DNA of 64,000 bases from Cyrtodaria siliqua (GCA_037043455.1 JAWPHD010001350.1:266810-330809); one strand, 5' to 3'. Counted from the stretch's first letter, positions 33,101 through 41,534 are shown. Made by a program: numbers and translations. The notes: a model not told the origin generated them from the letters alone.

Positions 33101-34213
33101 TGTATGTGTTGTGTTCTGTGATTCATGTGTGTATGTGTTGTGTTCTGTGATTCATGTGTGTATGTGTTGTGTTCTATGATTCATGTGTGTATGTGTTGTG
33201 TTCTGTGATTCTTGTGTGTATGTGTTGTGTTCTGTGATTCATGTGTGTATGTGTTGTGTTCTGTGATCCATGTGTGTATGTGTTGTGTTCTGTGATGCAT
33301 GTGTGTATGTGTTGTGTTCTGTGATTCATGTGTGTATGTGTTGTGTTCTGTGATTCATGTGTGTATGTGTTGTGTTCTGTGAATGCTTCATTTCATATTC
33401 GACTCTGTTTTACCTAATTTTGTTTGAGTTCTATACATACTTCACTTGTTTATATTTTATGTATATGCAACTTCATGCGGTTAATATCATATTCAATGTC
33501 TTGACGTTTAAACCAAGATAGTAAATGGGTCAAACCCTTTTCTTAGATAAAACGTAAATAGGCAAATTTGATATAAACGTCTTTATAAACAGAAAATGAA
33601 GCTTTGGAATAGCACATGATAATGACATTTTTAAAAACATATTTTAAAGAATGATTATAAAGTAGTGTAGAACTAAACTATATGATTTATTATTACTTTT
33701 GCCTTCTTGTTTGTCTGTTTGCGTGTTTGTTTCTGTGTGTTGTGGTTGACTGTCCTCCTTGAATGCTAATTTCCCTGTCCGACCTTTTTATATGTCTTTA
33801 TTTTCAAAATAATGTCATTATTTGATGTTTGTTTTCGTTGTCTCCTGAACATCTTCATTTGATCCTAAGGCTGTTATCTGTTTTATTCTTCAGAGAAATT
33901 CGGTATTGCTTCATTTACTTTAAAGCTGTATGGAACAGCAGACAACACTCATCATACGACAGATGGTGACTATACTGTCAAACATCATTCGACCGAACAG
34001 AAACATAATCCAAACCCTGATGTAATAACTGAAACAACTCCATGTGAAAGCTCAACACTCAAGGCTATATTTCCAGACAAGTTTCAAACAAAAGAGATAT
34101 ATCCCGCCAAAGAAACCAGTGAAGGAAACGGTGATAGTTTCGTGATTATTTTAGTACTAGTAGCGTCATTAGTATTCATGTTTGTCCTGGCATATATCAC
34201 CAGACCAAAATAA
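12473..34213 (+). CDS. Furin/kexin-family proprotein convertase-like membrane protein, 13 exons
   Basis: Exons: 12473-12661, 12935-13033, 13469-13573, 15595-15732, 16733-16824, 17475-17563, 18235-18419, 20001-20192, 20559-20662, 25328-25434, 30125-30239, 31007-31314, 33894-34213. All junctions are GT-AG and the sum is 2043 bases, 680 residues plus stop, with no break. Order: signal peptide, prodomain, subtilisin (S8B) domain with Asp163, His209 and Ser381, P domain from about residue 472, and a membrane helix at about 657-676 with a four-residue tail. Family members mature secreted precursors in the secretory pathway; topology would place the catalytic domain in the lumen or outside. Overall similarity to furin is clear, but key specificity residues are absent (see sub-entries), so it may be inactive or have another substrate. 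Chosen start: ATG 12473, followed by a second ATG at 12479. Confidence 0.88.
12707..12815. repeat. CT-rich microsatellites in convertase intron 1
   Basis: Two CT/TCTC runs (12707-12752 and 12796-12818) flank a duplicated phrase 'ccttgattttaaattgtcaa', which occurs at 12678 and again at 12755, so the microsatellite sits inside a short duplication. Confidence 0.9.
13805..13840 (-). ncRNA. Hammerhead-ribozyme-like core, left arm
   Basis: On the minus strand 'CTGATGA', a stem II of GAC/GTC with a short loop, and 'GAAA' occur in the required order and spacing, followed by a small 'GC..GC' stem. Canonical Penelope-like elements are known to carry hammerheads in their pseudo-LTRs. The final cleavage-site context looks altered, so activity is doubtful. 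Confidence 0.55.
13992..14330 (-). pseudogene. GIY-YIG endonuclease fragment of a canonical Penelope-like element
   Basis: 112 codons. The motif 'NVVYVIFCKKCDVFIYVGEKG' corresponds to the GIY...YIG core with the adjacent Cys-x-x-Cys pair of Penelope nucleases (here split by a residue change at the second half, Tyr-Val-Gly). Downstream 'HFVSDGHSNEHF' supplies the two His residues of the CCHH motif, and 'GDTIYRRTIECLWKKKLRT' matches the usual C-terminal end. The reverse transcriptase is absent, so this is a 5'-truncated copy. Confidence 0.75.
14388..14424 (+). ncRNA. Hammerhead-ribozyme-like core, right arm
   Basis: 'CTGATGA' at 14393-14399, stem II 'GACC-GCTA-GGTC', and 'GAAA' at 14413-14416. 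Stem II is four perfect base pairs here, against three in the left arm. The expected short stem III and cleavage triplet after GAAA ('gctatggtaa') are imperfect. Opposite orientation to the core at 13805-13840. Confidence 0.6.
14481..15110. other. No gene seen
   Basis: Part of convertase intron 3. It contains repeated words such as 'ttggctga', 'gctggctg' and 'gcgacctac', suggesting decayed internal duplications, but no defined element. Confidence 0.4.
15115..15172. repeat. (GA)n microsatellite
   Basis: About 28 GA units within convertase intron 3. Confidence 0.95.
15595..20662 (+). CDS. Convertase exons 4-9: catalytic domain
   Basis: Exon 4 carries 'GYTGKGVVIAVTDVGVDDD', with the catalytic Asp163; the usual second Asp of the Asp-Asp-Gly box is Val164. 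Exon 6 starts with 'HGNRCSGLIAAV', catalytic His209. Exon 7 keeps 'IHIFSNSW' but what follows (residues 277-296) lacks all acidic residues that in furin line the S1 and S4 pockets after Ser-Trp-Gly, and is about three residues shorter. Exon 8 reads 'TIYVFPAGPIAEGF': the oxyanion Asn is Pro314 and the acidic, Cys-containing loop after it (S1 Asp and a calcium ligand) is missing, about eight residues. Exon 9 has 'CTRDFQGTSASTAMAS', catalytic Ser381. Triad present, pocket absent. Confidence 0.85.
15965..16085. repeat. R1 fragment
   Basis: 'aatactgaaaggagatcctt' and 'gtaacaaactcaaacaagag' match the R1 family of 330-690. Located in convertase intron 4. Confidence 0.6.
16385..16700. mobile_element. 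Two Naiad tails in inverted, abutting arrangement
   Basis: 16390-16500 reads on the minus strand as a Naiad tail end ('gtggttaactgtcgtcctta' is its complement), and 16500-16685 is the same tail on the plus strand ('gaccgttccaaggcggtagc', 'gtggttgactgtggttcttg'). They meet back to back near 16500. It ends about 40 bases before the acceptor of exon 5. Confidence 0.7.
17636..17745 (-). mobile_element. tRNA-derived SINE head
   Basis: Read on the minus strand: an A-box-like 'acagtgatagagcgtcg' and a B-box-like 'gtgggtccgatactcg' about 30 bases apart, in a tRNA-like layout with 'gacttgagatcgag' between. No full cloverleaf is preserved, so it is a SINE rather than a tRNA gene. Confidence 0.55.
18640..19760 (+). 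pseudogene. Naiad copy: RT C-terminal part, SECIS-like hairpin and tail
   Basis: 18655-18975 parallels 28205-28570 of the long copy ('gaaacctctcgatatataga', 'tctattgaaaatggagaaat', 'gataattttatttttgatat'). 19070-19150 continues with the 'cttctgcgaca..atcacaa' and 'ttctatggtgacgtg' segment, then a degenerate SECIS at 19238-19305 and the tail to 19760. Many stops and deletions. It fills most of convertase intron 7. Confidence 0.75.
19238..19305 (+). promoter_or_regulatory. SECIS-like hairpin, degenerate copy
   Basis: 'ATGATGACGTC', 'ACCTAAA', and 'GGTAGCGTTTGATG' keep the layout quartet - stem - AA - stem - quartet. The stem has one mismatch and one G-U pair relative to the best copy at 28885. 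Confidence 0.55.
20663..22380. other. Convertase intron 9, 5' part; nothing assigned
   Basis: No gene or clear element. A phrase near 21310-21370 ('aggagagatgactttaactt') recalls the Naiad 'agagagatgattttaatttt' segment but is too short to call. Confidence 0.35.
22400..24040 (-). pseudogene. Truncated non-LTR retrotransposon (I/Jockey group): RT end and RNase H
   Basis: On the minus strand, 24000-23760 encodes the end of an RT ('RSLIKSKLDYG', a stop, 'IVYGSTRKSYLHMLDPIHNQ', 'LRIALGAFRISP'), and 23430-22642 a complete RNase H with the four acidic residues: Asp in 'HIDGSKDG', Glu in 'SAELKAI', Asp in 'FSDSLSSLQAL', Asp in 'GNDSADSAAKAA'. The last 190 codons (23214-22642) are open, ending with a Cys/His stretch 'VKHILLECEDFD'. 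Stops at 23917 and 23800 and a frame change near 23440 inactivate it. The tail toward 22400 has 'gaatgaatgaat' and 'ataggtcatattgtgcgc', also seen at 48050-48110. Confidence 0.8.
24440..25190 (+). mobile_element. Naiad 3' end: RT C-terminus, SECIS-like hairpin and tail
   Basis: 24470-24640 encodes remnants of the C-terminal domain ('ggtcatgatcactttcatac', 'atcaaaagaggttatgac'), followed by a SECIS-like hairpin at 24643-24720 and the full tail to 25190. It lies within convertase intron 9, 140 bases before exon 10. Confidence 0.8.
24643..24720 (+). promoter_or_regulatory. SECIS-like hairpin
   Basis: 'GTGGAC' and 'GTCCGC' form helix I; 'TGAT' faces 'TGAT' as the non-Watson-Crick quartet; 'GACGCC' pairs with 'GGCGTT'; 'ATAACG' supplies the unpaired A residues. 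One stem base (ACC to ACA) has changed, and the apical part is expanded by about eight bases. Confidence 0.65.
25328..34213 (+). CDS. Convertase exons 10-13: end of catalytic domain, P domain, membrane helix
   Basis: Exon 10 ('PSLTWRGVQHLIVEA') and exon 11 ('NTFGFGLLNAEKLVDLAKDW') complete the catalytic domain as in other convertases, joining as Gly-Lys-Tyr-Tyr-His-Asn. Exon 12 is the P domain ('TLEHVVAKIDF', 'FDMEIVLLSPSRTNSVL', 'FWGENPEGTWTL'). Exon 13 finishes the P domain ('GIASFTLKLYGT'), then a Ser/Thr/Lys-rich stalk, a single hydrophobic helix (about 657-676) and 'TRPK'. There is no Cys-rich domain, unlike furin or PC5. Introns 10 and 12 are swollen by a Naiad and a minisatellite, yet no exon is damaged. 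Confidence 0.85.
25981..26853 (+). pseudogene. Naiad N-terminal region: GIY-YIG nuclease and linker, TGA at two Cys positions
   Basis: One frame is open from 25981 to 26853 apart from two TGA codons. The first (26152-26154) lies in 'NVD-TGA-RTSHVIYV', the second (26185-26187) in 'VIYVLT-TGA-HAPRCGIQYVG'. In Penelope nucleases both places are normally Cys of the conserved CCHH set flanking the GIY core. The frame ends at 26851 by a one-base insertion relative to the copy at 48430. Nuclease role: nicking target DNA to prime reverse transcription. Confidence 0.8.
26783..28690 (+). pseudogene. Naiad linker and reverse transcriptase, TGA at 27458 and 27794
   Basis: After the frameshift one frame runs from 26783 to TAA 28688, interrupted only by TGA 27458 ('NNVIIV-TGA-RLHYV', a Cys in relatives as I recall them) and TGA 27794 ('NLF-TGA-SIKNS', where Trp is expected). 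Palm motif A 'YDFSTLYTTL', motif B 'GIPMGTNCAP' and motif C 'YLDD' are present, so the catalytic Asp residues remain. A second frameshift near 28640 separates the C-terminal domain ('LGHDHFYTIFVKLVKKFIK'). Confidence 0.8.
28885..28949 (+). promoter_or_regulatory. SECIS-like element of the long Naiad copy (type II form)
   Basis: Helix I 'TGGAC' with 'GTCCA'; internal loop; quartet 'TGAT' opposite 'TGAT'; helix II 'GACGCC', a bulged T, 'ACC' against 'GGT', 'GGCGTT', all paired; 'TAAA' as the unpaired A stretch; then a mini-helix 'CCC' / 'GGG'. This is the layout of a eukaryotic SECIS, the RNA signal that makes UGA read as selenocysteine. It lies at the very end of the coding region, as needed. 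Confidence 0.75.
29615..29705 (+). mobile_element. tRNA-derived SINE head
   Basis: 'tagcttaatggataaaccc' resembles an A box and 'ccgttggtttgctccct' a B box (GGTTCGANTCC with changes), with tRNA-like spacing. No intact cloverleaf. Confidence 0.5.
29706..30120. other. No gene seen
   Basis: Remainder of convertase intron 10 after the SINE head; unassigned. Confidence 0.35.
30365..30450. repeat. R1 fragment
   Basis: 'aataaatactgaaaagtgga', 'gaaagcaacaaacacaaata' and 'tttattgagtctgt' match R1 in order. In convertase intron 11. Confidence 0.65.
31605..31685 (-). mobile_element. tRNA-derived SINE head
   Basis: Minus strand 'tactcagttgatagatcatt' (A box) and 'cccgggttcgagtttccga' (B box) with the right spacing. 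In convertase intron 12. Confidence 0.55.
31775..32200 (+). mobile_element. Old Naiad remnant split by another repeat
   Basis: 'gtaagttccttggctctggt' and 'agtttatcaaaagtggttat' are the RT C-terminal segment; 'tgatccgacatactg..gatgacgtct' the SECIS region, decayed; 'ttgccactgaccgttcca' the tail. A foreign block at 31862-31945 ('gaattgaatgttgtttaacg' ... 'ccgccccagagag') interrupts it. Confidence 0.65.
32225..33385. repeat. 27-bp minisatellite, about 43 copies
   Basis: Unit: 'tgtgtatgtgttgtgttctg' plus 'tgattca'. Variants are few (G to A in 'ctatgattca', two expanded GT units near 32600 and 33035), showing recent spread. The array begins inside the tail of the Naiad remnant and ends in 'ttctgtgaatgcttcatttc', which is again Naiad tail sequence. 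Confidence 0.95.
33675..33800 (+). mobile_element. Naiad tail end fragment
   Basis: 'ttgccttcttgtttgtctgt', 'ttgcgtgtttgtttctgtgt' and 'tccttgaatgctaatttccc' match 29310-29400 closely. It ends about 95 bases before the acceptor of convertase exon 13. Confidence 0.75.
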
Positions 34214-34304
34214 CCTTTATAATAATAACCATGTGTATATAAGTAGTAATACAACCATGTTCATACTTTACACGTAGATGTCGCGGAAGTAGCAACACTG
34301 TGAA

Positions 34305-34665
34305 AGAGTAACGCCTCAATGAGGTATATATTAGACAATGATTATATTCATGTTCTGATTTATATATTCCAGATGAGTGACACATCTCAAGATATGGTCC
34401 ATACATTTTGAAATCCTCGCCTGAACATTGGTTTGTCTATACGTTTGTTGTTTTTTCAAACAGTCGAGGAAATTATGAGTTTTTATGCCCCAATACAGTG
34501 CACAGAAACAGCAAACGTTTAGACAAAACAACGTTCAGGCGAGTGTTAGAAAGTGGATGGACCTATGACACCCTTCTGAAATTTATAAATACGAACAAGC
34601 AAATAATATTATTTTTTTACCTTCGCTGTAAACTTACACACCATTGAGGCGTTATTCCACCACAA
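34305..34665. repeat. Fold-back (inverted repeat) downstream of the convertase stop
   Basis: Inner arms 'tcgcctgaacattggtttgt' (34417) and 'acaaaacaacgttcaggcga' (34523) pair; outer arms 'aacgcctcaatgag' (34310) and 'cattgaggcgtt' (34644) pair as well, with less similar sequence between. About 360 bases in total, non-coding, starting some 95 bases after the convertase stop and so possibly inside its 3' UTR. Confidence 0.65.
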
Positions 34666-35110
34666 CATATTGTTTATTCCACCACCTCTGGTTGCGGTAC
34701 ACTAATTGCTTTCCCATAGGCCATAATGTAAGACTTTACGAAAATAAAACAAATAAAACAGAACATACAAATTCAAAAAGATGTGTCCTATTTTCAAGTG
34801 TGTAATCTCACCATTTCATGTGTAAAACATACATTTGGTAAAAATAAAAGCTCTCATTTTAATACATGTTATTTATTGATTATCTGGCATGTTTTAATCT
34901 GTGTGACCTTTCACTTTTGACTCCTGGAAAGGGGCGTGACCAAGCCTATGCAATATTTAGAATACAGCAACCTTCAACAGGTAAAGTGTGGACATGGTGA
35001 ATACGGTTATTGAGTATTCTGCGTCATGCTGTGCACGACAGCTATTTTGTTACCCACCATCACCATATATACTTACGCCCCTATCCACATATTATCTAGG
35101 AAGTTTGCAA
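34666..35110. other. No gene seen; possible poly(A) signals
   Basis: AATAAA-type signals occur at 34744, 34756 and 34845 on the plus strand and could serve the convertase transcript, but none can be preferred. Confidence 0.3.
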
Positions 35111-35119
35111 CGTGGTACA

Positions 35120-35410
35120 GAGGTGTGTTCCGCGGGTCGTACAAGGTGTTATAATTCAGCCGTGGGTCGTACAAAGGGTTACTTTTAGCCGGGTTGTTAT
35201 TTAGCCGCGGGTCGTACAAAGGGTTTTTATTCAGCCGCGGGTCGTACAAAGGGTTATTATTCAGCCACGGGTCGTACAAAGGGTTATTATTCAGCCGCGG
35301 GTCGTACAAAGGGTTATTATTCAGCCGCGGGTCGTACAAAGGGTTATTATTCATCCGCGGGTCGTACACAGGGTTGTTATTCAGCCGCGGGTCGTACAAA
35401 AGGTTATTAC
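35120..35410. repeat. 30-bp minisatellite, about 9-10 units
   Basis: Unit 'ttattattcagccgcgggtc' plus 'gtacaaaggg'. Since 30 is a multiple of three, both strands stay open: the minus strand (35399-35073) would encode ten-residue repeats 'YDPRLNNNPL', the plus strand 'RGSYKGLLFS'. No start context or flanking gene supports translation. Confidence 0.9.
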
Positions 35411-35439
35411 TCAGTTATATTGTTATCCTACTGTACACA

Positions 35440-35660
35440 TACTAAAGCAAAACGAAACGCGACGCGTGAATTTCCGCTATATAATGTATATGTAAATTTG
35501 AGCCATTTCTGTACTGCATTTAATGTAAAATATTGCAAAATTGTACAATCTAAGTTAGCTCACCTGCTTGAGCCAAACGCGTATTCTATCAAATTGAATA
35601 ATGAAATTTTGCAGCATTACTATTTGCTACGTTATATTTTGTTTTGGTCTTATTTTCCGT
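35440..35660. repeat. Dispersed repeat family R2
   Basis: 'aaacgcgacgcgtgaatttc' and 'cgctatataatgtatat' recur at 62445-62495 and 53330-53375; 'gagccaaacgcgtattctat' and 'aatgaaattttgcag' recur at 63340-63390 and, reversed, 53485-53520. Non-coding; class unknown. Confidence 0.6.
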
Positions 35661-36600
35661 ACGAATAAGTGTAATGTAGCCATGTAACATTCCATTTACA
35701 GCAGCATATATTTTACATATAGAATATAGCGAAAATACCCGAGTTGCGTTTATTTTTTCCTTCAATATACATAGTTATTATAAAAATCCGTTAAACGCAG
35801 TTGACAAGTAACATATTACCGGACGCCTCGGACATTTCTATTAATCACTTCTACAGCAGTATTCGTGAATAAGCAATACCGGTAATATCTATATTATAAG
35901 CCAAAGTAGACATTCAGGACGGTATGCTATCCCCACTAGCATACGTATCGTTCGTCAGTCTATAACGGCCCTTTTAACGACCAAATGTATCGAGCATATA
36001 TGCTTCAGAGTATAAAACTGGATTTTTAATTATTGGATAACGTCAGTCCACTCAGACTAAACATTTTGCAATATTTGTCAAATATACTCCACAAAATAAG
36101 TTAAGGAGTATCCCTTTTCTACTTCAATAAGATTAAAGTTTTCATCATCGCACAAAGTTTAAATACACATTGCATTCCAAAAATGAAAACTATTGATTCC
36201 TTAACAAACATCTATCACCATTTTCTTTAGAATAACTCTACAGATAACCGTGCAGTGCCACATATGCAACTAGGTGTTGAACATTATTTTGGATGGGATT
36301 AAAAATCAATGTTTTTTAAATCTGTTCGGTGTATGCATTTAAACTGTCAAAGGTTATTCAATTCCGGGGAAAATTAAAATTTCATATCCACAGTTCCGTG
36401 TACGTTTAAAAATGGTATGTAGTCAATGTATGTAGTATGTTTCATTGGTAAGCATATAGAGAAATATTCTAACGGTTCTTAACTTATTTTGAAGAGTATA
36501 TTACAGGTAGAGGTCCGATTTAAAATTGATAAAATGAATACTGATATTACCGTAATGAATGCGATTTCTTAGGTTACGTCCCAAAATTAAATGTATACGT
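35661..36600. other. No gene seen
   Basis: AT-rich sequence without recognised repeats or coding signatures. Confidence 0.4.
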
Positions 36601-36604
36601 CACA

Positions 36605-37015
36605 GTTGAGTTGAACTGAATTGTTTTACGGCCCACCAAGGCGAAAAGGTCATATGGTGCCAACAGGAATGAACATTTCAAGCATAAATATATGCCGAAT
36701 AGGCATAGAACCGTCTCACATGCAGAACTGCAAATTTGTTGGAAATTCTATTGTAAACACACAACATTTTTCGCTGAAGCCACAATCATTGTTTACTGCC
36801 ATCACTCAATAAGCACCTGAAACAATACAGGGACGATGATGAAGACCTTTAATGAACATGGCAAAAATGACACAATGAACATGCATTCGCGGGAGGGGTG
36901 ATTTTATCGCTCTGCCTGGATAAGCAGTGGCCCTATTCTTGCCCATGAACCACACGGAGCGTACATACGTCACAGACAATATAGGTGGATAGGAAGTGAG
37001 AGAAGGGTTGCACAA
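36605..37015. repeat. Dispersed repeat R3, also at 57640-57850
   Basis: 'acctgaaacaatacaggga', 'aatgaacatg', 'tctgcctggataagcagtgg' and 'cccatgaaccacacg' recur in the same order at 57650-57815. The first 60 bases ('ttacggcccaccaagg', 'aggtcatatggtgc') resemble the non-LTR tail type seen at 22420 and 48070. Confidence 0.55.
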
Positions 37016-37359
37016 TGCCTGACTTGCGCAGGTTCACAGCATAAGGACTAACACGCTCAATGGTATTTGCATTATGTACTTTATGTTATGAAATGAAAAT
37101 GCATTCTGAAAACACTGAGATGCCAAAACATATAAGCAATACAAATCAAAACCCAAACTTGTAACATGCCATTGTTTGCAATTTGTTACTAATAAACCAA
37201 AAACGTGATATACAACAACATAGACAATCTAAATCAGTGAAAATGAATTTTGTTTTGCTCGTATATTGCTTTGCAAAAACAAACGAGTAATATTTGTTGG
37301 CAGCCATTAGTGACTGTTAGTGTCACGTTCAGTGCTGCACTGGGTGTATGCATGTATGT

Positions 37360-37585
37360 ATGGATGCGTGTGTGTGTGTGTTGGTGGGGGAGTGGGTAGG
37401 GGAGGGCGGGGTGGGGTGGGGTGCTATTTTTTACGCCTCACGTTCGAGGGAGTGGGGTTCACATCAGATGGACGGAGTCATACCGCGGTGTATACATCCT
37501 AGGGTATAGGTTGATGAGAAGTGTGTATGTATGTAAGTATTTTTGTATGTATGGGGTGTGGGGTGGGGGTGGGTGGGGGTGGCAT
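37360..37585. repeat. GT- and G-rich low complexity
   Basis: Two G-rich runs (37380-37425 and 37550-37585) with phrases such as 'ggggtggggtgggg' on the plus strand; potential G-quadruplex formers. Confidence 0.8.
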
Positions 37586-37589
37586 AACA

Positions 37590-39780
37590 AAATGGCTGAG
37601 ACATATGTCTGTGTATTATTACTTACTAATATGATCACTGGCCTACAATAGGTAGTATTTCCTTTTAATCACATGTCTTTTCGATGCTGGTTCATCTTTT
37701 CAAGGAACTATATTTAAAAGTTTGAACATGCTATTCAAAACAATATTTCTACAATTAATGTCCGTTTGCCGGTGTAACATGGGTATTGTCTACTACCGTA
37801 AAAAAGTGATATCAGCTTATGTGCGAAGACATCGAGACATTTATTGTTACACGATGTCAACGCCCGCGAGTTTATACAGTCTTTGTCTTGACCAATAATT
37901 TAAAATAAGTTCATGCAAGAGATGTTGCTTTCATGTTAAATAATTACACATACATGCATGTAAAAGTAAAGAGTGAACCCGTGCCCTTGATTTAGGATGT
38001 TTCACACACGCTTTTATTATGATAGTTTAGAGAAAGCAGGATATCAAAACGCATGTATTCATTAGAGATCAACACAGAAATCAGGATGCTTACACGACTT
38101 CTTCACGTGACCGAAACGGAGTGTGTCATTTACCTTTGGTTTATACCTTTGTTTCAAGCTATTACAATTTATAATCAAAGGTCCTTCAGGTGGATACTCT
38201 GAGACTTTCTAAAAAACGCGTGTTGATCGTAAAGTTACACCAGGATAATTATAATAACCATGGATAAACCAGTTGGAGCATTCATTTGTGCGTTCGTTCG
38301 TTCGTTCATTTATAAATAAATATTATTTTCTTCACTGACTCAAACTATCTCCGATATTGATGTCTCGTGTACAAATCATTTATTAATGTATTCATTCCTC
38401 CATTGAATGTAATAATCTACCACAGTGCATTGTTTTAATCTTAATATCAAGATCAACAGCTCCGGCTGACTTGAGGTATGTTTATTCCTACACTAGTATT
38501 CTCCTGCTACAGTGTATACACTAGAACTATTGATCATTAGTTTTCAGAAATGTCTCATAATCGTGTGCCAGCAATAGGTAGAGTATCCCCCTAAAAACGG
38601 TCAGCAATTCACTCCGTTGCGGTCTCGTGACCGATTAGTAAACATCCGGATTGTTTTAGCAGACCTTTAATGAATCTAAAAATTTCGATAATTGATGAAA
38701 AATGTCAAAGCGGTAAGGCATAATTAGGAAATCTAATGTTGCAGAAGCGAAGAATAAAGTAAACCTAAACCAATCTCTGAGGGAAATTACACATGGAATA
38801 GAAAAAGGGTAAAACAAAATCTGGAAAAACATGTGTGTACATACATTTTGGGCTTGGATAAACTAAATATATACATATACTATAACACTATCTATTTTTC
38901 TCTCTGTGATTCATTTTCAATACTATCGTAATGAAAGCAGGTGACACAGCAGGCGGACAGTCGTCACACACACAATTTGTTTAAACCCTCTGCAATGTCG
39001 GTATCTGCGGATTTCGAAATTAAAACTGAAAACATTTCAACGGTTGTGCACTCCAGGGTCATACTGCCAACATATGTAAATAAATGAGAAAATATCACAA
39101 ACGTTACCGGTGTTTTCATACCTTACTAAGCATGTATAACGATGTGTATGCATTATATTAAATTATATTCTATATTTTTTTCAATTGTTTATAGTAACTT
39201 GTTGCACCTGTTGATACAGCTATCATTTATAAAGTGTATACATTTAAATGTACATGTTAATGATGTTGCTGTGTTGTTGTATTCGATGGTAGTAAGTATA
39301 AGGACCGGTATCCAATAAAACAAATTGTAATGTATATATAGTTCCTATGGAATAAATATGATGTCCTCACTTCATGTATTATTTTGTGAAAGTTATGGAA
39401 CTGATGCACATGGCAAGATCTAATAACTCCAATCAAAGGTAATAACAGTTTAAGCACAGTATCTCAGGCCAGTATTAATTGTTTTATTAGTGTTTGTAAC
39501 ATATAGGCAAACATTGTGATGGTTCACAATATATGACATATAGTTTAAAGACTACCTCTCCAGGTGTGCATAGGTCTACCCTAGATATTATCCAGATTTA
39601 TGATATGTGACAGTATATCGTTCATACGAGAGAGATTTATGTTTCAGCCTAGGACGTTTATGTATACGCCAGGCGTCTTTCCCTTAGCATTGTCCATTGG
39701 ATATAGACGTAACCCTGGCGGTCCCGTGTATCGGAGCGTATCCTGCGATTACATCATAGAACCATAGGAATTTGTGTATT
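37590..39780. other. No gene seen
   Basis: More than 2 kb without convincing coding sequence. Small 'gttcgttcgttc' run at 38294. Confidence 0.4.
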
Positions 39781-39792
39781 AATGAAAGTAGC

Positions 39793-39875
39793 TAAGGTGT
39801 GTGTTTGTGTGCATGTGTGCGTTCTTGCGTGCGTGCGTGTGTGTCCGCGCGTTAGTGTTGGCGTGCGGGCGTGCG
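39793..39875. repeat. GT/GC-rich low complexity
   Basis: Alternating gtgtgt, gcgtgcgtgc and cgcgc tracts, with Z-DNA-forming potential. Confidence 0.75.
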
Positions 39876-40830
39876 CAATCAGATCTAAAATCACCCGTAT
39901 TTTATACCATTTTGAGATTATTTGTTTTTGTAAAATAGCTTTTTTTATTTATTGTGTGTTTAGTGCCAATATGTATTCCTTTGTATGTGTTAATATGAGC
40001 AATAGGGCGAATACAATTTAACTTTATACAAGAATTGTAAAATCAGAGGGTGATAGTCAGTTTCTAATATTTATTTAAAAATGTATTAATATATTTAAAT
40101 AATATATCAAGGATGAGTGACCGTCTTGTGCTGACAAATCTCCTAGTCAAAAGGCTTAATAGTCTCAATAGCTCGCATTGTGGTGTAAGTCTCTTCGGAA
40201 AACATCAACACTAATTATTATATAATTAAAATAAAACAACAAGATTGTGATACAGAAATGGGTTTCTCTTTATTACATGAGTGACGGTATGGTTACTCTG
40301 TGATGTTTGTGTATTTGTAGTTACCGTTCCACATCTTTTGTCATTGACTGTAACATTTGCATCATATGTACTCTTTGAAATAAAATGGCAAACATACTTG
40401 TGTTTCAGTCCTAATGCTACTGGATAGGTAGGAACGATAATTGTATTGTTGATTCATTGACTTTAGAATAGTTGTGTTTATATATACTTTAAAGCGTTTT
40501 CAATTGATCGGTACTCGTACACAAATACAAATACAAACACATGTAATTGACTAAGTTAAACATCACAGAAACGAATTTAAACGTGGAATTGGTTTTATTT
40601 TTATAGTCAGCTTTCTGCATCGGTTCTCCTTATTCAGCCCGTATATGTTACAATCTGAAAACGTCTATAGAAATTGACATCAAGCTTTATTACTCAGTCA
40701 AACAAATCCCTTTTCGATAAAACGCCATAACAGGCAAGGTATCGAAAAACGCAAACCCTACTAGTTCCGGTCTGCAGTGCAAAAGATTGGGCTGAGCTTT
40801 CCTTATTCCACATGGGTAAGTTCATGATAG
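39876..40830. other. No gene seen
   Basis: Unassigned AT-rich sequence. Confidence 0.35.
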
Positions 40831-40837
40831 ATTATAT

Positions 40838-41060
40838 GGCAATTGACGCTTCTATTTATGACAGGGGACTAGACACTGCTCTGCAATAATGACTCTATGT
40901 ACGCCTCTGTATATGAGTGGAAACTATATGCTGACTAAACATTACTCTGCAATAGGGCACTTAACGCCTCAATTTATGACAGAGCATTAATCGCGGCATT
41001 GTAATAGGGCACTTGACGCCTCTATTTATTATGACAGGGGACTAAACACTGCTCTGTAAA
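40838..41060. repeat. Diverged tandem repeat, period about 65-70
   Basis: 'gacgcctctatttatgacag', 'gggactaaacactgctctg' and 'caatagggcact' recur three to four times with changes. Confidence 0.65.
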
Positions 41061-41534
41061 AGCTTATATTCCAGGATTGTTTAATTTGAAATCCTGTCTC
41101 AACCGATTATCTATGCCATCCTTCATGTAAACATCGAAACGCCTTGGGATCGTATGTCCCAATATCATGGCGTTCAATGGCATTTTAACAAAATACTAAT
41201 ATATTTGTAGTGAATAAAATATAGCGTGCACTTGCCTGATATAGACTATTCCTCTATGCTATAATATCCCTTTAAACTTTTTTAGAATTTTCCACTCCGA
41301 CTGGCTGTTGTAAAACACAGATCCTGAATGAAATATGTTACAGATAACCCTGGTGATGATGCGGGCCCGCCACCGCTGTTTTCATAAGCCAATTGTATTC
41401 GTTTTGTGTTGTAAACACTGAAGCGCGTAATTGGTTTATAAACCGGGGTCCAGGCCGTGCGTACAGAGAACAAACGCTCTGCATAAATATCCAATTACTT
41501 CGCAATTAGATCATATAGTTATAATTGACCCTAA

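Noticed and set aside
32225..33385. CRISPR-like array
   Set aside because: Units are head to tail with no unique spacers; it is a minisatellite in a eukaryotic intron.
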